A DNA stretch of 34,624 bases from Pigoraptor chileana (taxonomy: Eukaryota > Opisthokonta > Filasterea): positions 1 to 34,624 of the forward strand of contig CALSCR010001918.1 in the NCBI GenBank assembly GCA_943704495.1, read 5' to 3'. This document shows, in pieces, positions 10,746-23,025 of the stretch (positions are counted from its first letter, which is position 1; each line of letters starts with the position of its first letter). Below the pieces are notes generated by a model that saw nothing but the letters and a program-made list of their open reading frames with translations, was not told the origin of the DNA and made no database searches. Both the position numbers and the translations under genes were made by a program.

Positions 10746-13700
10746 ATGGCACAAATCGAGTATGACCAGAGCGGACATACCTTCCTCTACTTCATCCTGA
10801 CCCTTCTCAGCCTCTACCTCATCCCTTCGACTCTCTCATACTACCGCGAGTATGCGGGCTCAGATGGTATGTCAAATGCACTCTGAATAGAGAAGATGAA
10901 GTGAGGCGGTGTGTGGCTGGGAATGAACCCTCATTAGTTTGAAGTTCAGCAGATTTTACTACGTCAGTATAGTATTGGAGACAACCGCTACAGTGTGTAC
11001 CTGCAGTCAAGTTTTCCGTCTTGCAATATTCAGTGGGAACAGCACATAACTTTTGCGTTGACACATATCATTCATTCGACGTCCATTTGTGTTTTGCATT
11101 CGATATATCAATGTGCGCAATGCGTAGTGTTCAAATGTATTCCAATTATCAGTGCATTCAATTGTATGCAATGTGCAAAGTTCAAATGGATTCCATTGTC
11201 AGTGTATTCGCTGGACTCAATGGTCAAAGGATGCAATGATGTTCTATGCATACAGGGAAGGATAAGCGAGCGGATGCCAGCAAGTGCCGGTGCGAACCAT
11301 GCATACGAAAGCGCCGTCTCATGGAAACGAAAAACGCAAAGAAAAGCAAGGTCTCTCTGGGATTCGTCATGTGGATCACCGCCTGGATTGTCTTTGTCGT
11401 TATTGCGCACCGCTGCGCCACTGCTGCGCCGACTTACGAAGAGTGGGATCCGTACAAGATTCTTAACATTGAGAAGGTATGGCGGGTGTTACTATGTGTT
11501 GACACCGCGTGCTGCTGATGTCCTGCTTAATAGTGTGTCTGCCATTGTGGATGCCGCAAACCAATTTGCATGCACATTACTGATATGTATGTGTGTGTGT
11601 TTCTACATTTGCAATGCGTGTATTCAGGGCGCAACCGTCGCAGAGGTGAGGAAGCAATATCGTCATCTCAGTCGGACGCTCCATCCCGACAAGAATCCTG
11701 ATGATCCACTTGCCTCTGAGAAGTTCAACGAAATCGCAAAGGCACACGAAGCGTGAGTTGTAATCACGTTTGAATCTCTTATGGATTCATTTCTGTTCCC
11801 GTTTAATCTTTTACTGATGCGGCAGCTGGTGTTTGTGTGTGTTTGTGTTTGTGTGTATGAATGTGCATACGTGTTGAGGAGGTGGGATTCTCTTTTGCAA
11901 ACAGTTCTTACACACACACATGCCCACATACTCATACACACGTGCAAACGCCGCCCTCCGACAGTCTTACCGATGACACCGCTCGCGAAAATTGGGAAAA
12001 GTACGGAAACCCCGACGGTCCTCGATGTAAGTTTCACATTGCAGTGTGCTGGCGTTCATGCGTAGATTACGCGTGTATGTGCATGCACGTGCTTCGTGCT
12101 AACTTTGTTCTGAGTGGGAACTACAACAGTAAAGACTGACTATTGTATGAATTTGGATCAACAGCGACGACTTTTGGAATCGCGTTGCCACAATGGATCG
12201 TTGAGAGGGAAAACAAGGGGCTGGTGCGTGCGTGCGTTGTGTGTTTGTGTCTGTGTGGCTGCGTGTGTCTATGCATGTGTTTCTGTGTGATTGTGTGTGT
12301 GTGTGTGTGATTGTGTGTGTGTGTGATTGTGTGTGTGTGCGTGCATGTGTGCATGGTGCAGCAAGCCGTTGTATTCTGAGTGGCGGCGTGTGCATACGTT
12401 TGCCATTGATGTGGCTGTTCCGCTCTGACACTCGCCTCCAATGCATTTGCCGTTGTCCCTGTGCAGGTCGTTGGAATGTATTTTCTCGCCTTCATGGTCA
12501 TTCTTCCGATCGCTGTGGTGGGTGATGGTGCACAATTGCCTTCAAACTCAAGCACACATGTACACACGCTAATTCGCTCACAGACATACGCGCGCGCACA
12601 CACACACACCATATATCACAAACACGCATACATCCCCATGCACATACGCACACACATTAGGCCTTTTAAAAGTGTCGAACCGTCATATGTAAGCACTTTC
12701 CATCTGAAGTGCATATCTTGTCGTCTGTGGATGTCTCACATGCAACCAGGGCACATGGTGGTATCGGTCGCGCCGCTATCTCGAGGGAACTGTTTTGATC
12801 CAAACCCTTCGGCATTACCGGTCGCACATCGGGCCCAACATGACCATAGACAGTGGGTGTTCAACTGTGCGGTCTGTGGCTCTGTATCTCTCTGTCTCTG
12901 TCTCTGTTTTTTCTGTCTCTGCCTTTGTGTGGAGTCATGGACATGGCACCTGTGACACTGGCCTGAATCCCACATGTCACAGTCATTGTGTTGGAGTCGA
13001 TGGGTTTTTAAGTCGGTTTGGGTACTGATGATGGCTGCTGTAGTGGAGTTTTGTGGATTTGTACGGATTTGTATGGATTTGTATGGATTTGTATGTAATG
13101 GAGTTTGTGGGCACAATGTTTAAGCGTGTAAACCGACTTTGTCGTGAGTTCTCAAAATGTGCATTTTCTTTGCATCGGAATCATCACGTGCAGAGCTCGT
13201 CCAAGTTCTCGCATTTTCGGACGAATTCAGGGAATTGCTCCACTTGCGGCGCTCTGACAATCTTGAATCGGTGGGTTTCGTGCTGAATTTTTCTGGTTTA
13301 TGTTTGTGTGTGTGTTATTTTCGTCTTCACAAAAAGTTTTCATGAGGAATGTTCATGTCGCTCATCCACACTCACACACTCACACACACGCATGTCGTCT
13401 TTCGCAGGTCCTGAAGAGCTTTCCAGACCCTTTGTTTGCCACAGTCAAAGAGAAGGAAAGGTCAAAATCGGTGAGTATGGCCTACGTTGTGTGCGGGTGT
13501 ATGTTGTGTTTGTGTAAATGTTTGAATGTGTGTGTGCTGTGCGTGTGTATGTAAATGTGTGTGTGTGTGCGTGTGTGTGTGTGTATGTATGTGATTGCGT
13601 GATTCTGTGATTCTGTGCGTGTGTATGTCTATGTGTCTGTATGTATCTGTGTCTGTGCGTGCGTGTGCGTGTGTGTGTGTGTGAGTGTGATTTTGTTTGT

Positions 13701-14744
13701 TTGTCGGTGCTGCTGTTGTTGCAGCTTGGGATTGTTCCCTGTGACGATGACCCGTCAGATTGTGTCAATGCATCTGTTCTGATGTCTTTGCTGATTCCCC
13801 ATTGCTCATATTGTCTCTGTTTGGGTGCAGATGCTCGCATACATCATCAAAGCAAGAACCCTCATTATGGCGCACCTCTATCGCGTGGAATTGTCCCCCG
13901 ACCTCAAGTCAGGTGTGTGTGTGTGTGTGTGTGTGTGTGTTGGGTGTGGGCTTTCAGACTGGCGTGCGTTGTTTATAATTATAAAGGTTGCGTGCATGCT
14001 CTTCATTATCAAACAACGAGCGGCGCCTTCATATGATTCGTTTCTCACACGCACTCACCAAAAAACACCGCACATACACACATGTACACAATCGCACTTT
14101 CTATGCTTATGAACAAACGCGACAAACTCTTCCACGCGCAGACCTCGCCGTTGTTCTTGCGAAGACACCAATGCTGATTCGTGCGATGGCGGATCCGACA
14201 TATGTCTACCTCGACCAGCCGCACACACTGAGGGTTACGCAGCTGTGCATGCATATGAGCCAGATGATCGTTCAGGCGGTGTGGGATAGCATCTCGCCCC
14301 TTGTCCAGGTGCCCCACTACACCCCCGAAATCGGCCGCCATTTTAACACCAAGAAGGTGCGTTTGTATGTCAGTGCCCTTAAACCATGACGCGTGTGTGT
14401 TTCTGTGCGTCTGTATGCCGGGGAGGGTGGTCTAGCACTGGGTTTTGTTTATATCGCAAGATGATCGATGTGTAGATTCGTATGCTTACCAACTTTATTT
14501 ATTTTTGTATTTCTGTTTTTTCGCCTTTTATTGTGCCTGTGTTGATGTTTTTTTTTGTTGATTGTTTCATTGTCGACAGCGCAACATCAAGACGATTTAC
14601 AATTTGGTTGACATGCCAGATGAAGACAGGAGGTGTGTCACTGTGCGCGCACTCTGCATTATCACGCATTCTTATGCGGGGAAAAGAGACAGAGACAGAC
14701 ACAGACACAGACAGACACAGACAGACGGACAGACAGACGGACAG

Positions 14745-14798
<54 letters not shown>

Positions 14799-17444
14799 GG
14801 ACAGACAAACGGACAGACAGACAGACGGAGGGGAGGGGAGGGGGTGTCTGTGTGCATGCATGGACAGTGCACTGTATCAGTGTTGTTGGTATGTTCAACG
14901 ACTGCTGCGATTCCATCAAAGGCAACATTGGAATGCAATTTTCCTGCAAACGCACTCGTTCGTTTGTTGTTGTGTGTCGGTGTGCCATCTTTATTTTGTT
15001 TTCTCTCTTGTTTGTTCTCGTGTGTTATTTGTTCTGTGTTCTTCTCGTGTTGCTCTTTCTTTCAGCTCGTGTCTGCTGATTCCGCGTCCATTTGTCCCTC
15101 GTCACGGTTCAGGAGCCTCTTGAGGTCTCTCAGCGATGAGTCGTATGAGGATGTGATGGAATTCCTCCGAACATATCCGTATGTGGACATGGAGATCAAG
15201 CATCGATGTAAGCACCCGTTCTGTCACTTTCCAATACCTTGTGTTCTGTCTCTGTCCAATGCCTTGTGTTTTTGTTTCTGTCTCTGTCCAATGCCTTGTG
15301 CTTTGTCGCTGTCCAATGCCTTGTTCTTGGTATGCTCGCTGCATGCGTCAAGAAACCGTCCCCAGCACGCATGCAGTAGCACGCAATCCAGGCCTTCCAT
15401 CTGCAGGGTCCCTCTGTACATTGAACTTTATCCTTTATTTTTTGATTGTCAGCTCACCCAATTTCTGTGGTTTGTTTTGTTTTCTATTTGTTTTTTGTTT
15501 TGGTTTTTTGGTTATTGTTTTTGTCTTGCTATCCCATGTGCCTCCCTCCACAAAAACAGCGGACGGAAGCCCCGACGGTGCTATTTACGCGGGCTCTATC
15601 GTCACGGTTGACGTGCGCCTGCGACGCATGAGCTATTTTGAGTATCTCTCGCTCAAGAGCACTACCGAAAAGGCAAAAGACATTGCCCCCAAGGCCATAG
15701 AAGCGCCTGCACTTTCTAAAAAAGCGCGCAAGCGACGGGTCAAGGACGCAGCCCCCACCGCTGACGGCACTGTGACGGCTGTTGAGGCCGCCGATGCCGA
15801 TGCCGACGCTGGCGGTGAGAGTGATGGGGAAGACAAGGAGGAGACGAACGGGGCTGTTGTGGCGGGTGCGGGTGCGGGCGTCCTTGTGGTATCCGGGAAG
15901 AAGGAAGGTGTAGAGAAGGAAAACGGAAAAGGCGATGAACAAGTGGAGAAGGAGGATGACGATGATGAGGATACCATCGACTGGGAGCACGCCAAGCAGC
16001 TCAAGCGTCCGTTGACGGAGATTCTCGACAAGGGCGATAAGTACAGCCACCCGGTCCACGCGCCGCACTTTCCCGAGGTGCGTGGAACTGAATTCTGATG
16101 TCCTGGTTAACTCCGTCTTGTCTTCTGTGTGCGTGTTTTGCTTATCTTGTGGATTTTTTTCCCTCATTGTGAGCATCGACTTTCGCGGTTTTGTACATTT
16201 GTGTTTTGTTTTTGTTTTGTTTCTGAGTTGCGGTATCTTTGATTTGATGATACTCTGTCGTCAATTATTATTCGCATGCATTTGTAGTTTGTTTGTTCAT
16301 TCGTACAGATGACCATTCTACCGTCTCTAACAATGAATTCACGCACTCGCACATACACATACATACTCAAAACACACGCACACGCATATATATATATATA
16401 TACACGCACGCATTAATGCCTTGAATGCAGGCCAAGCAAGAGCACTGGTGGCTCTTTGTTGGTGACGAGAAGGCCAACCAAGTCAAAACAAAGCCTCAAT
16501 TCCTAGAGGGCCTCAAGTCTTCCCCGTCATTCGAATTTACAGATGTGCGTATTTCCGTATTGCGATTGTCTTTTCCCATGCTCTATTCGACAGCTTGTGG
16601 ATGGTTGCGTATAACATTTGTTTGTTTGAACAGAAGAGCTTGTTGATCACTTTTGTGTCGCCTGCTGTTTCGCATTTTGTGTGCTCATTCTTTGTTGTTG
16701 CAGCAATTCCTTGCCGCGTTTGTCTTGAATTGTGTGTGTTGTGTGTCACTGCGTGTGCGTGTGAGTGTGTAGAGGTTTTATTGGTATGGGTATGCCCACG
16801 GGCTGAGCTGCGCACATTATTTTCTGTAAGTTTGGCTCACTCGGCGCGCGTACATCTCTTTTTCTCTCGCGCGCTCTCTCTCTCGCCCTCTCCTTGTGCG
16901 CCCAACACGCTGACTAACTTGAACCAACTTCTCTCTCCGTCTCCCTCTCACTCTCACGGCTCCCTCCCTTTGTTGTGCGTGTGTTAACCGCTCAGTTTGA
17001 GATAATGATGAGGGCTCCTGAAAAGGCGGGCGACCACCGCTTTACTGTCTTCCTTGTGTCTGACGCATACCTCGGCTGCGACCAGAAGGCCACTCTCAGG
17101 GTGAGTGCCCTTGTTCATCTCCCCCTTCGTAGAGCAATACCCTTGCGATTCCGGCGCTTATTGTGTTTCAGTTGTTGTTTTCCTTTTGTGTTTTTAATAA
17201 CTTCGCAAACGTGGAGTGCAGTGTGTGTCTGTGTGTGTGTGTTTTCAAGCGACTGTCTTATGGCTGATACATTCCCGCCAATTCGCATTGAGCACGCCAA
17301 CAGATGAACGTCGTCGATCCTCCTCCCGAGACGCTTGCTGCACGCACACAGCCCACAGAGAACGTGGCCGATGGAGACGGCGATGCCTACGACGACGAGT
17401 ACGATGAGGAGGATGAGGAGTCGGCGTCGGAGGCCGAAAACTGA
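10746..17444 (+). CDS. SEC63: SEC63, J-domain subunit of the ER protein translocon
   Basis: Sec63 recruits and activates BiP at the Sec61 channel and is anchored in the ER membrane. Exons: 10746-10866, 11256-11476, 11628-11752, 11965-12026, 12165-12223, 12467-12517, 12750-12852, 13194-13270, 13408-13470, 13831-13912, 14142-14356, 14580-14632, 15113-15207, 15560-16077, 16431-16544, 16996-17100, 17304-17444. They sum to 2,205 bases (734 residues; human is about 760). Membrane segments lie near residues 13-33, 73-93 and 196-213. A lumenal J domain (about 104-170) with HPD at 133-135 lies between the second and third, as in the family. A Sec63/Brl domain follows, with MPDEDRRSLL, DVMEFLRTYPYVDME and VPHYTPEIG. 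Exon 15p (15560-16077) carries a long charged insert, and the C-terminus is very acidic (DDEYDEEDEE), the site that binds Sec62 in yeast. A small extra exon starting at 13725 (LGIVPCDDDPSDC) is possible but lacks a good donor. Confidence 0.96.
11127..11228 (+). repeat. Imperfect ~50-bp tandem duplication in SEC63 intron 1
   Basis: Two diverged copies, each built around GTTCAAATGnATTCCA, then TCAGTGnATTC, starting near 11127 and 11178. Confidence 0.7.
12230..12350 (+). repeat. TG-rich repeat directly after a SEC63 donor site
   Basis: Starting at the donor GTGCGT (12224), the intron is an almost continuous TG/CGTG/ATTGTG run for over 100 bases. The rest of the intron, up to the acceptor at 12466, is unique sequence. 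Confidence 0.9.
12552..12658 (+). repeat. CA-rich repeat in SEC63 intron 12518-12749
   Basis: A run of CACACA with CATACA and CGCGCA variants sits in the middle of the intron, about 90 bases before the acceptor. Confidence 0.85.
13049..13095 (+). repeat. 10-bp tandem repeat (GGATTTGTAT)n
   Basis: Four to five copies of a decamer GGATTTGTAT with single variants, inside the SEC63 intron 12853-13193. Confidence 0.9.
13537..13690 (+). repeat. TG-rich microsatellite in SEC63 intron 13471-13830
   Basis: A TG run with CGTG, TATG and GATTCTG interruptions fills about 150 bases. The tentative extra SEC63 exon at 13725 follows it. Confidence 0.9.
14686..14826 (+). repeat. (CAGA)n tetranucleotide array in SEC63 intron 14633-15112
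   Basis: About 140 bases of CAGA units with CGGA and CAAA variants, followed by a short GGGGA run. It creates long spurious open frames on both strands. Confidence 0.96.
15223..15335 (+). repeat. Minisatellite of TGTCCAATGCCTTGT units
   Basis: Four copies of a core TCCAATgCCTTGT, separated by TCTGTCTC or similar spacers of different length, near the donor side of the SEC63 intron 15208-15559. Confidence 0.85.
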
Positions 17445-18177
17445 ACAAACATTCACCGTCAGTGTATGCGACACGTTGATTCGCTGATGCTGTTCTTATT
17501 TCACGATGTCTGTCAATGTCTGTGTCAGTTTTGCACTTTTCCTTTTGCTGCGTTTGCGTCGCTCGATTTTAGCTGCGTGTGTTTTGTTTTGTCATTTCCT
17601 TTAGTGATGCGAGTGGCGTCAGTGCCTAAGACACTGCCTTGAATTCCACATCTTTCACTGATGCCTCCGTCTGTCCCAACTCGTTTATTTGGTGTGTGTA
17701 GTGTGTCAGAGTTTGAAAATAGTGGAAAATGAAATGACAACCATTTGCTCATCTCATTGTGGCATGTCGCGGTACTGCTTTTGTGACAGTTCCTTTATAT
17801 TATCATAGACTGCAATCGCGTGTATCGTCCTGGAATTGTGATCTCAGGCGAAGGGTGTCGGCGCACAGGCATCGCAGAAGCGCATGATGTGTGTGGTCAG
17901 GCGCGACATTCGCTCCCCGTGCTGCGTGTGTGTGGTGTTTTGAGATTGAATGGCAAAATTCAATTTAGCGCCGATTTACCGTCCGAATGATTGAGGCCAA
18001 CTGAAGCAGCAAGCCCAGGCACCCCAGCCAAAAGTGCGCAATCGTACGGACACCTAAGCACGGTCGCACCAGAGGGGCACTCACACACACTCACACTCAC
18101 TCACTCACACACACACACACACGCGCGCGCAACGAACTACTGTTGGTAGTTGGGTCGGTCAGCAGTTTAAGGAGATA
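17445..18177. other. Spacer between the convergent 3' ends of SEC63 and MCMDC2
   Basis: No gene is seen. It holds both 3' untranslated regions. A CA-rich repeat lies at 18080-18130, about 50 bases past the MCMDC2 stop codon. Confidence 0.7.
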
Positions 18178-21100
18178 TTAAGCGCGCCGAATCAAACCCA
18201 CAGTGTTGCCGCCATATGCATCGGCGCAGTCTCCATAGTGAGGAGACGGCCGTATTGACAGCATTGAACTGCCGTATAGGGTGGCGAGGGACTCCTCATA
18301 CATGACAATCGCAACAGTCACGTCTTCTATCTCTGCAACCGCCCGCATGCTCAGCCTCGCGTGGGCCATGGCAAGTTTCGAACTGTGCAAATAGTAATTC
18401 AATGGCGTCATCAACTGAAGGGCTGGTGGATGGCACACATATACATGGATTGCATGTAGCAGCCATGCAAAGAACAAAACGGTGCCGTGCGGTCAATCCG
18501 AGGTACCCTGAGAAAAGCCGGTAGTCAAAGTGACATCCAATTACAAAAACACCCGTCCATCTCGGTTCTAATGTAAGCAAAGTATGCATTGGCGTCATCA
18601 CTGGTTAGGCGACCCACAGTGTCTCGAGGCATGACAGCGGAACCTCCGTCGCGTGCACGCCCGACATGCGCACACGGCGGCTGGCCACATAGTACCGCTG
18701 GATCATGTCGCGTGCGCGGCTTCCGATGGTCACCGAGAGGCTTGCAGCAGAGCGGAGGACCTGCACGGCGGTATGGTCAGCCAGTTTACCGAGAAAATTA
18801 ACGCAACTTACATTATGGATGCGTGAGCCACTTTCGCGAGGTATTATTGACATTGTGAACTTCATCAGCGAGGGCTAATGGCCAGCATACTCGCCACTGA
18901 CCACAAACACTCGACTTCGGCGTGTCAACCAAATGCCATTCCCACACACACAACTGAATGGACGTTTGCTAGACATGCCGGAATTTGCCTGTAAGGCTTA
19001 CCGAGACGAGCTCGTCGCAGTCAATGGATGGAAATAAGGAGCGTTGCTGCTCCACTGAGACGTTGCAGAGCCGCGCACACAGGTACTGCTCTGCAAACCC
19101 CTTGTCGTGGCGGACTGTCTCTGCACCAGACGCTCTGAACGAGCAGTCGAGCACAATGTCCACGCGACTGCATAGTGTGCGCCACCCGGACTCCGTGAGC
19201 ACAGCAATAAGCCTTAAGAAAGTGCCACTATGGCCTCCTTGCAATGAGCGCCATCAGCGGATACAATATGCAACTTGAAAAAAATACACGGGACAACAAC
19301 CCCGGGCAATGTTTTTGTTATACAGTGCACAGTCCTTGTACATTGCCTCACCTGACCAGCTTTCGAGGCAGCCCCCCGGCAGACTCCTGCAATATCAACA
19401 ATGGCGACATCAAAGCCCGTTAGGCGATGCCATATCCAATCAACATCAACGATTATATAACGACAGTTGGGTTCATTTCATCATATTAGTTGCTGCAGCA
19501 CTGGCTGCAGCACACCCCAGTAAACATCACATACTGTAACAGTGCGGGTGATTAAATACTGAACCGACGCACCGTCGTCTTCTTTCCCCATCCGAGTGAT
19601 GGCTGAAACACGGGCACAGGCATCGGCCTCTCTGAAAGCATCCAGAAACCGCACCGCACTGCAACTTTCATCGGAGCGGGCTTGTTGATCCACACGTGCG
19701 AGATGTCCGCCTCCTGTTGTGGAATTGTGCAGTGCACCGCTCCTTCATCGAGCACTGGGAATGCAACCAGGAATAAACATTCGCAATTGCGTCAGGAATG
19801 GACATTCTCAATTGCAACTGTTACAATTCTGTAAACAATGGTAACGCCGCATGAGAGCGGTTTATGGCAGTGGACAGACAAAGTGTCACATGCTTATAGT
19901 TTCCCCTCCACCCACATTCGGCCAATCTCTCCTTCTCGCCAGTCTTGAGTGAGTCCACATTGGGCACGACACAAATGCCATGTGGACTCGTGGCCGCCAG
20001 GCCGCCTGTGGGCCAGATCATTAGATATAACTCATTGATGGTGAAGCCGTAGCCTCATGGCCAGCATCCATGAGAGCATGCCCGATTGTTCACTTGTTCA
20101 CGGCACACACCTTCCACGAAATGGCACTTCCATGCACTGTCGAATCGCGTCGTTGGGAATGGAGAGGTAGCGCCACCGCCAGCGCTGGCCTCTAGGGACC
20201 CAGATGTTCCACTTGCAACGCCCAGTATATGACGGGCGTATAGGAGAAGGCGGTGCGGAGCAGGATCCCCAATGTCGCACCCGAGGAGAAACGAAATGGA
20301 GGAGCGAATCGTTTCCTTACTGGTGTCCTCCTGCAGCGCTGCCAAGGCCTCGACCATGCACATGAGCAAGAGAAGACGCAGACGGCGATATGATCCCCAC
20401 GGCACAATGTCGCCTGCATGGAGGTACATACATTTGCTCGCACTCTTTAGTAAAGATAGAGAAAAAACGCAGGTTAGAAAAAGGCGATATTTCACATGTA
20501 ATTGTCACCTGCAAATAATTCTGCCAGGCAGTGAGGAAGTGACCATGGCGACTCAGCGGCAATCTTGAGCGCCTCGGACACAACTTCTGCACACAATGCG
20601 TCGACAGAATGGGTGAGCAACTCGCGATAGGCCAGCGCATTTCCGCACCCGCCCAAGGGAACTAAGTTTTAACACTCCCCTCACTGGCAACCGGTGGAAA
20701 TGGCTGTGACAAAAATGTTGAAAATGGCTGTGACTGAGCTTACCTGATTGGAGTTCGCGCGACGCATGCTCATGCTTTTTTCACAGAGGAGGTGAGAAGA
20801 CATACATATGTTATACATGCGGTCAAAACCGGGCCTATAACACAGTTTGAACCCACAAACCATTTCGGACAGTCAGCTGGTTATACTGTTTAAAACTGAA
20901 CCAATAAAAAGCCGGACGTAATTTAACAACCTGGCGGGGCGTGGACGCTGGAGAGAGGGAAGCGACCTGCGCACAGCAACATGTTACGTCAAGTATACTT
21001 AGAGTAATTATCGCATAATTGCCGTTAAATCGCACCAACCACAATAGTCTTCACACTGGAACTCACTTCGCAGAACGGGATGAGAAACATGTGGCCCATA

Positions 21101-23025
21101 GCATCGGAGAGCTGGCGGACATTGATAGTTCCATAAAGCACAAGGGCGTGCCCTGTGTGATAGGTGTCATGTTAGAAACAATCTGGCACGTATCGGTATC
21201 GAAGCCATGCAGCTAAATGCTAAACATACTCAGTGAAATACAGTCGCAGAAAGTGTTCGTCACACGTCACCTCACCAATAGCCACAGATGACGGTCCCCG
21301 AATCCATTCGTTGCACATTTCGTCTGCATGGACGCAAGGATATTAACACACACTAATAATCGGTACATTATCCAGGCACTAGGAAGCAGACTACTGACAA
21401 CGCACGCCCTTCTCACCAGTGAGGACGAAGTAGAGTTGTTCGCCGGTCCCCGACAAGTCGACGCGGCCGATAACACAGTCTGAACAGTACAATGACATAC
21501 AATTAAAAAGCGGACGTTGATTGACGCATGTACACGCACAAAGTGCCCGGCTGTCCCAGTCCATGTGAGGTATAGCACACGACACCCATATAGGATAGCT
21601 GCAATTAAATGGTTCCATCACTCGCCTATTACACGGCGGAGGGCGACTTGCTCCTCTGAACTACCACCGCATTCATCGCAGGTCAGTTTGGGTGCAAAAC
21701 TATGGGGAATAATTTAGGATGGTGACTTCTCGTTAATTGGAAAGGAGATTGTCTGTATGCCATGTTGGTCTTGATGCCTAAATCGGATCGGGCATCACAG
21801 GTATCGCGAGACTATGCCAACCCGGACACGGCATGACAAATACCATAACAAAGACACGGCGGGTGATCTGACTTTACAGCATCACTCACCGACCGAGGCT
21901 GCTGAAGCCCAGCTGAACGGACTGCACATTCGTCGACTTGGCGCACGTGGGGTTCAAGCACTTGTAGAAGACGCGCCGCCTTAAAGCAACGCCGCGTGAA
22001 AATGCGCTGCTAAGTTGTAACCCGCCTTCAGCACGCCACGGCACACACAGGCATTGAAGCTGTGAGTCTGTTTCTTGCAGATACCACCGGAAGCACCACA
22101 CTCACACTTTTTTTAGAATGGGCGTGAGGGAGGTCACCACGCCACCACACATGATAAGCCGACCTGGCCATTGCATCGCCTCACTCAAGAACGACGACTT
22201 TGGTTCTTGGCATAGGCGATATGAGGGAAGACTCGGAATCGAATGAAAGTGGATTTGGATATGAAGCTCCTCGAATAGATTTTCCGCTCGGGGAACGTTG
22301 AAATCGTTCAGGATGCCTCTCAAGAGTCTCACAGCAGCCTACGTGACATGGCATCGCGATAAAACAAACCGAGCCGCCGCTAATGTAAATTGAGCTCCTA
22401 AAAAGCAAAAGCATGCGCAGGAACAAATGCTTCGACTTTTTCCCCACATGATGCAATATATCGAATACTCGCCTCGCGCAACGCTGAATTGAACGAGGCG
22501 CCACCGTGCAGGGCCAAGCTACCCAGAATGGCTATGGGCATTGATTGATAGATCATTGCAAACAAATATGGAGGGTCACTGCACACGCGCGGACACTCAA
22601 AGGGAATCAAAGAAATTATTGCGATCCACGAGAGATTGTTACAAGTGGAAACTATAACAACTTGTACATTAAATACCAAGTTAAAATAGTCATGTCTTAC
22701 GATCAAAATCAACTAGGAGGCTGAGGTCCACTTGAGCGCGGAAGACGACGACCTGCGAGCACCCATTCAACTTGGCATCATGCATCGCCTCTATACATTC
22801 TTGCATACTTTCCGTTGCAAAAAGCTCTTCAAGGGCCCAGTGGCTGTAGGCATGCTCCGAAACAACGCCAACATGATCACCGTCAGGGTTATCAATCATG
22901 AGTGAGCAGCTAAGTGGATTAAGACGAATCCATTCGACCGCACGGTCGGTTGGAGACGACGGAGCGGCACCACGCGCGGCTATCACAGAGCGTGGCAGTG
23001 CAAATGTAGGGACGACACAATCCAT
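18178..23025 (-). CDS. MCMDC2: MCMDC2, MCM-like meiotic protein with degenerate ATPase motifs
   Basis: MCMDC2 (related to fly mei-217/mei-218) is an MCM-fold protein used in meiotic recombination and known to lack a normal ATPase site. Exons, minus strand, with matching phases: 23025-22701, 22531-22473 (needs a GC donor), 22338-22106, 22006-21890 (start may be 21979), 21699-21622, 21598-21417, 21323-21276, 21152-21067, 20966-about 20931, 20661-20509, 20413-20111, 20005-19916, 19754-about 19560, 19386-19352, about 19180-19002, 18874-18812, 18760-18618, 18382-18178. Family landmarks: SIPSLPSY, a split zinc finger (YKCLNPTC ... LTCDECGG), SPWSLPHCLAELFAGD, AVRCGFW, RYYVASRRVRM and LAMAHARLSMRA. 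The Walker A site reads GDPAPHRLL, with no GK[ST], and Walker B reads GICVVPNVD, with no DE. About 800-840 residues, somewhat longer than human. The splice sites near 20930-20665, 19560-19390 and 19350-19180 are unresolved. Confidence 0.86.

Noticed and set aside
14499-14988. Ser/Val/Cys/Leu-rich and Asp/Arg/Gln/Thr-rich open frames
   Set aside because: They are translations of the (CAGA)n array in a SEC63 intron.
18178-23025. A replicative MCM, MCM8 or MCM9
   Set aside because: The ATPase motifs that those proteins keep are lost, and the order and wording of the C-terminal motifs fit MCMDC2. MCM8 remains the main alternative if the hand-made exons are wrong.
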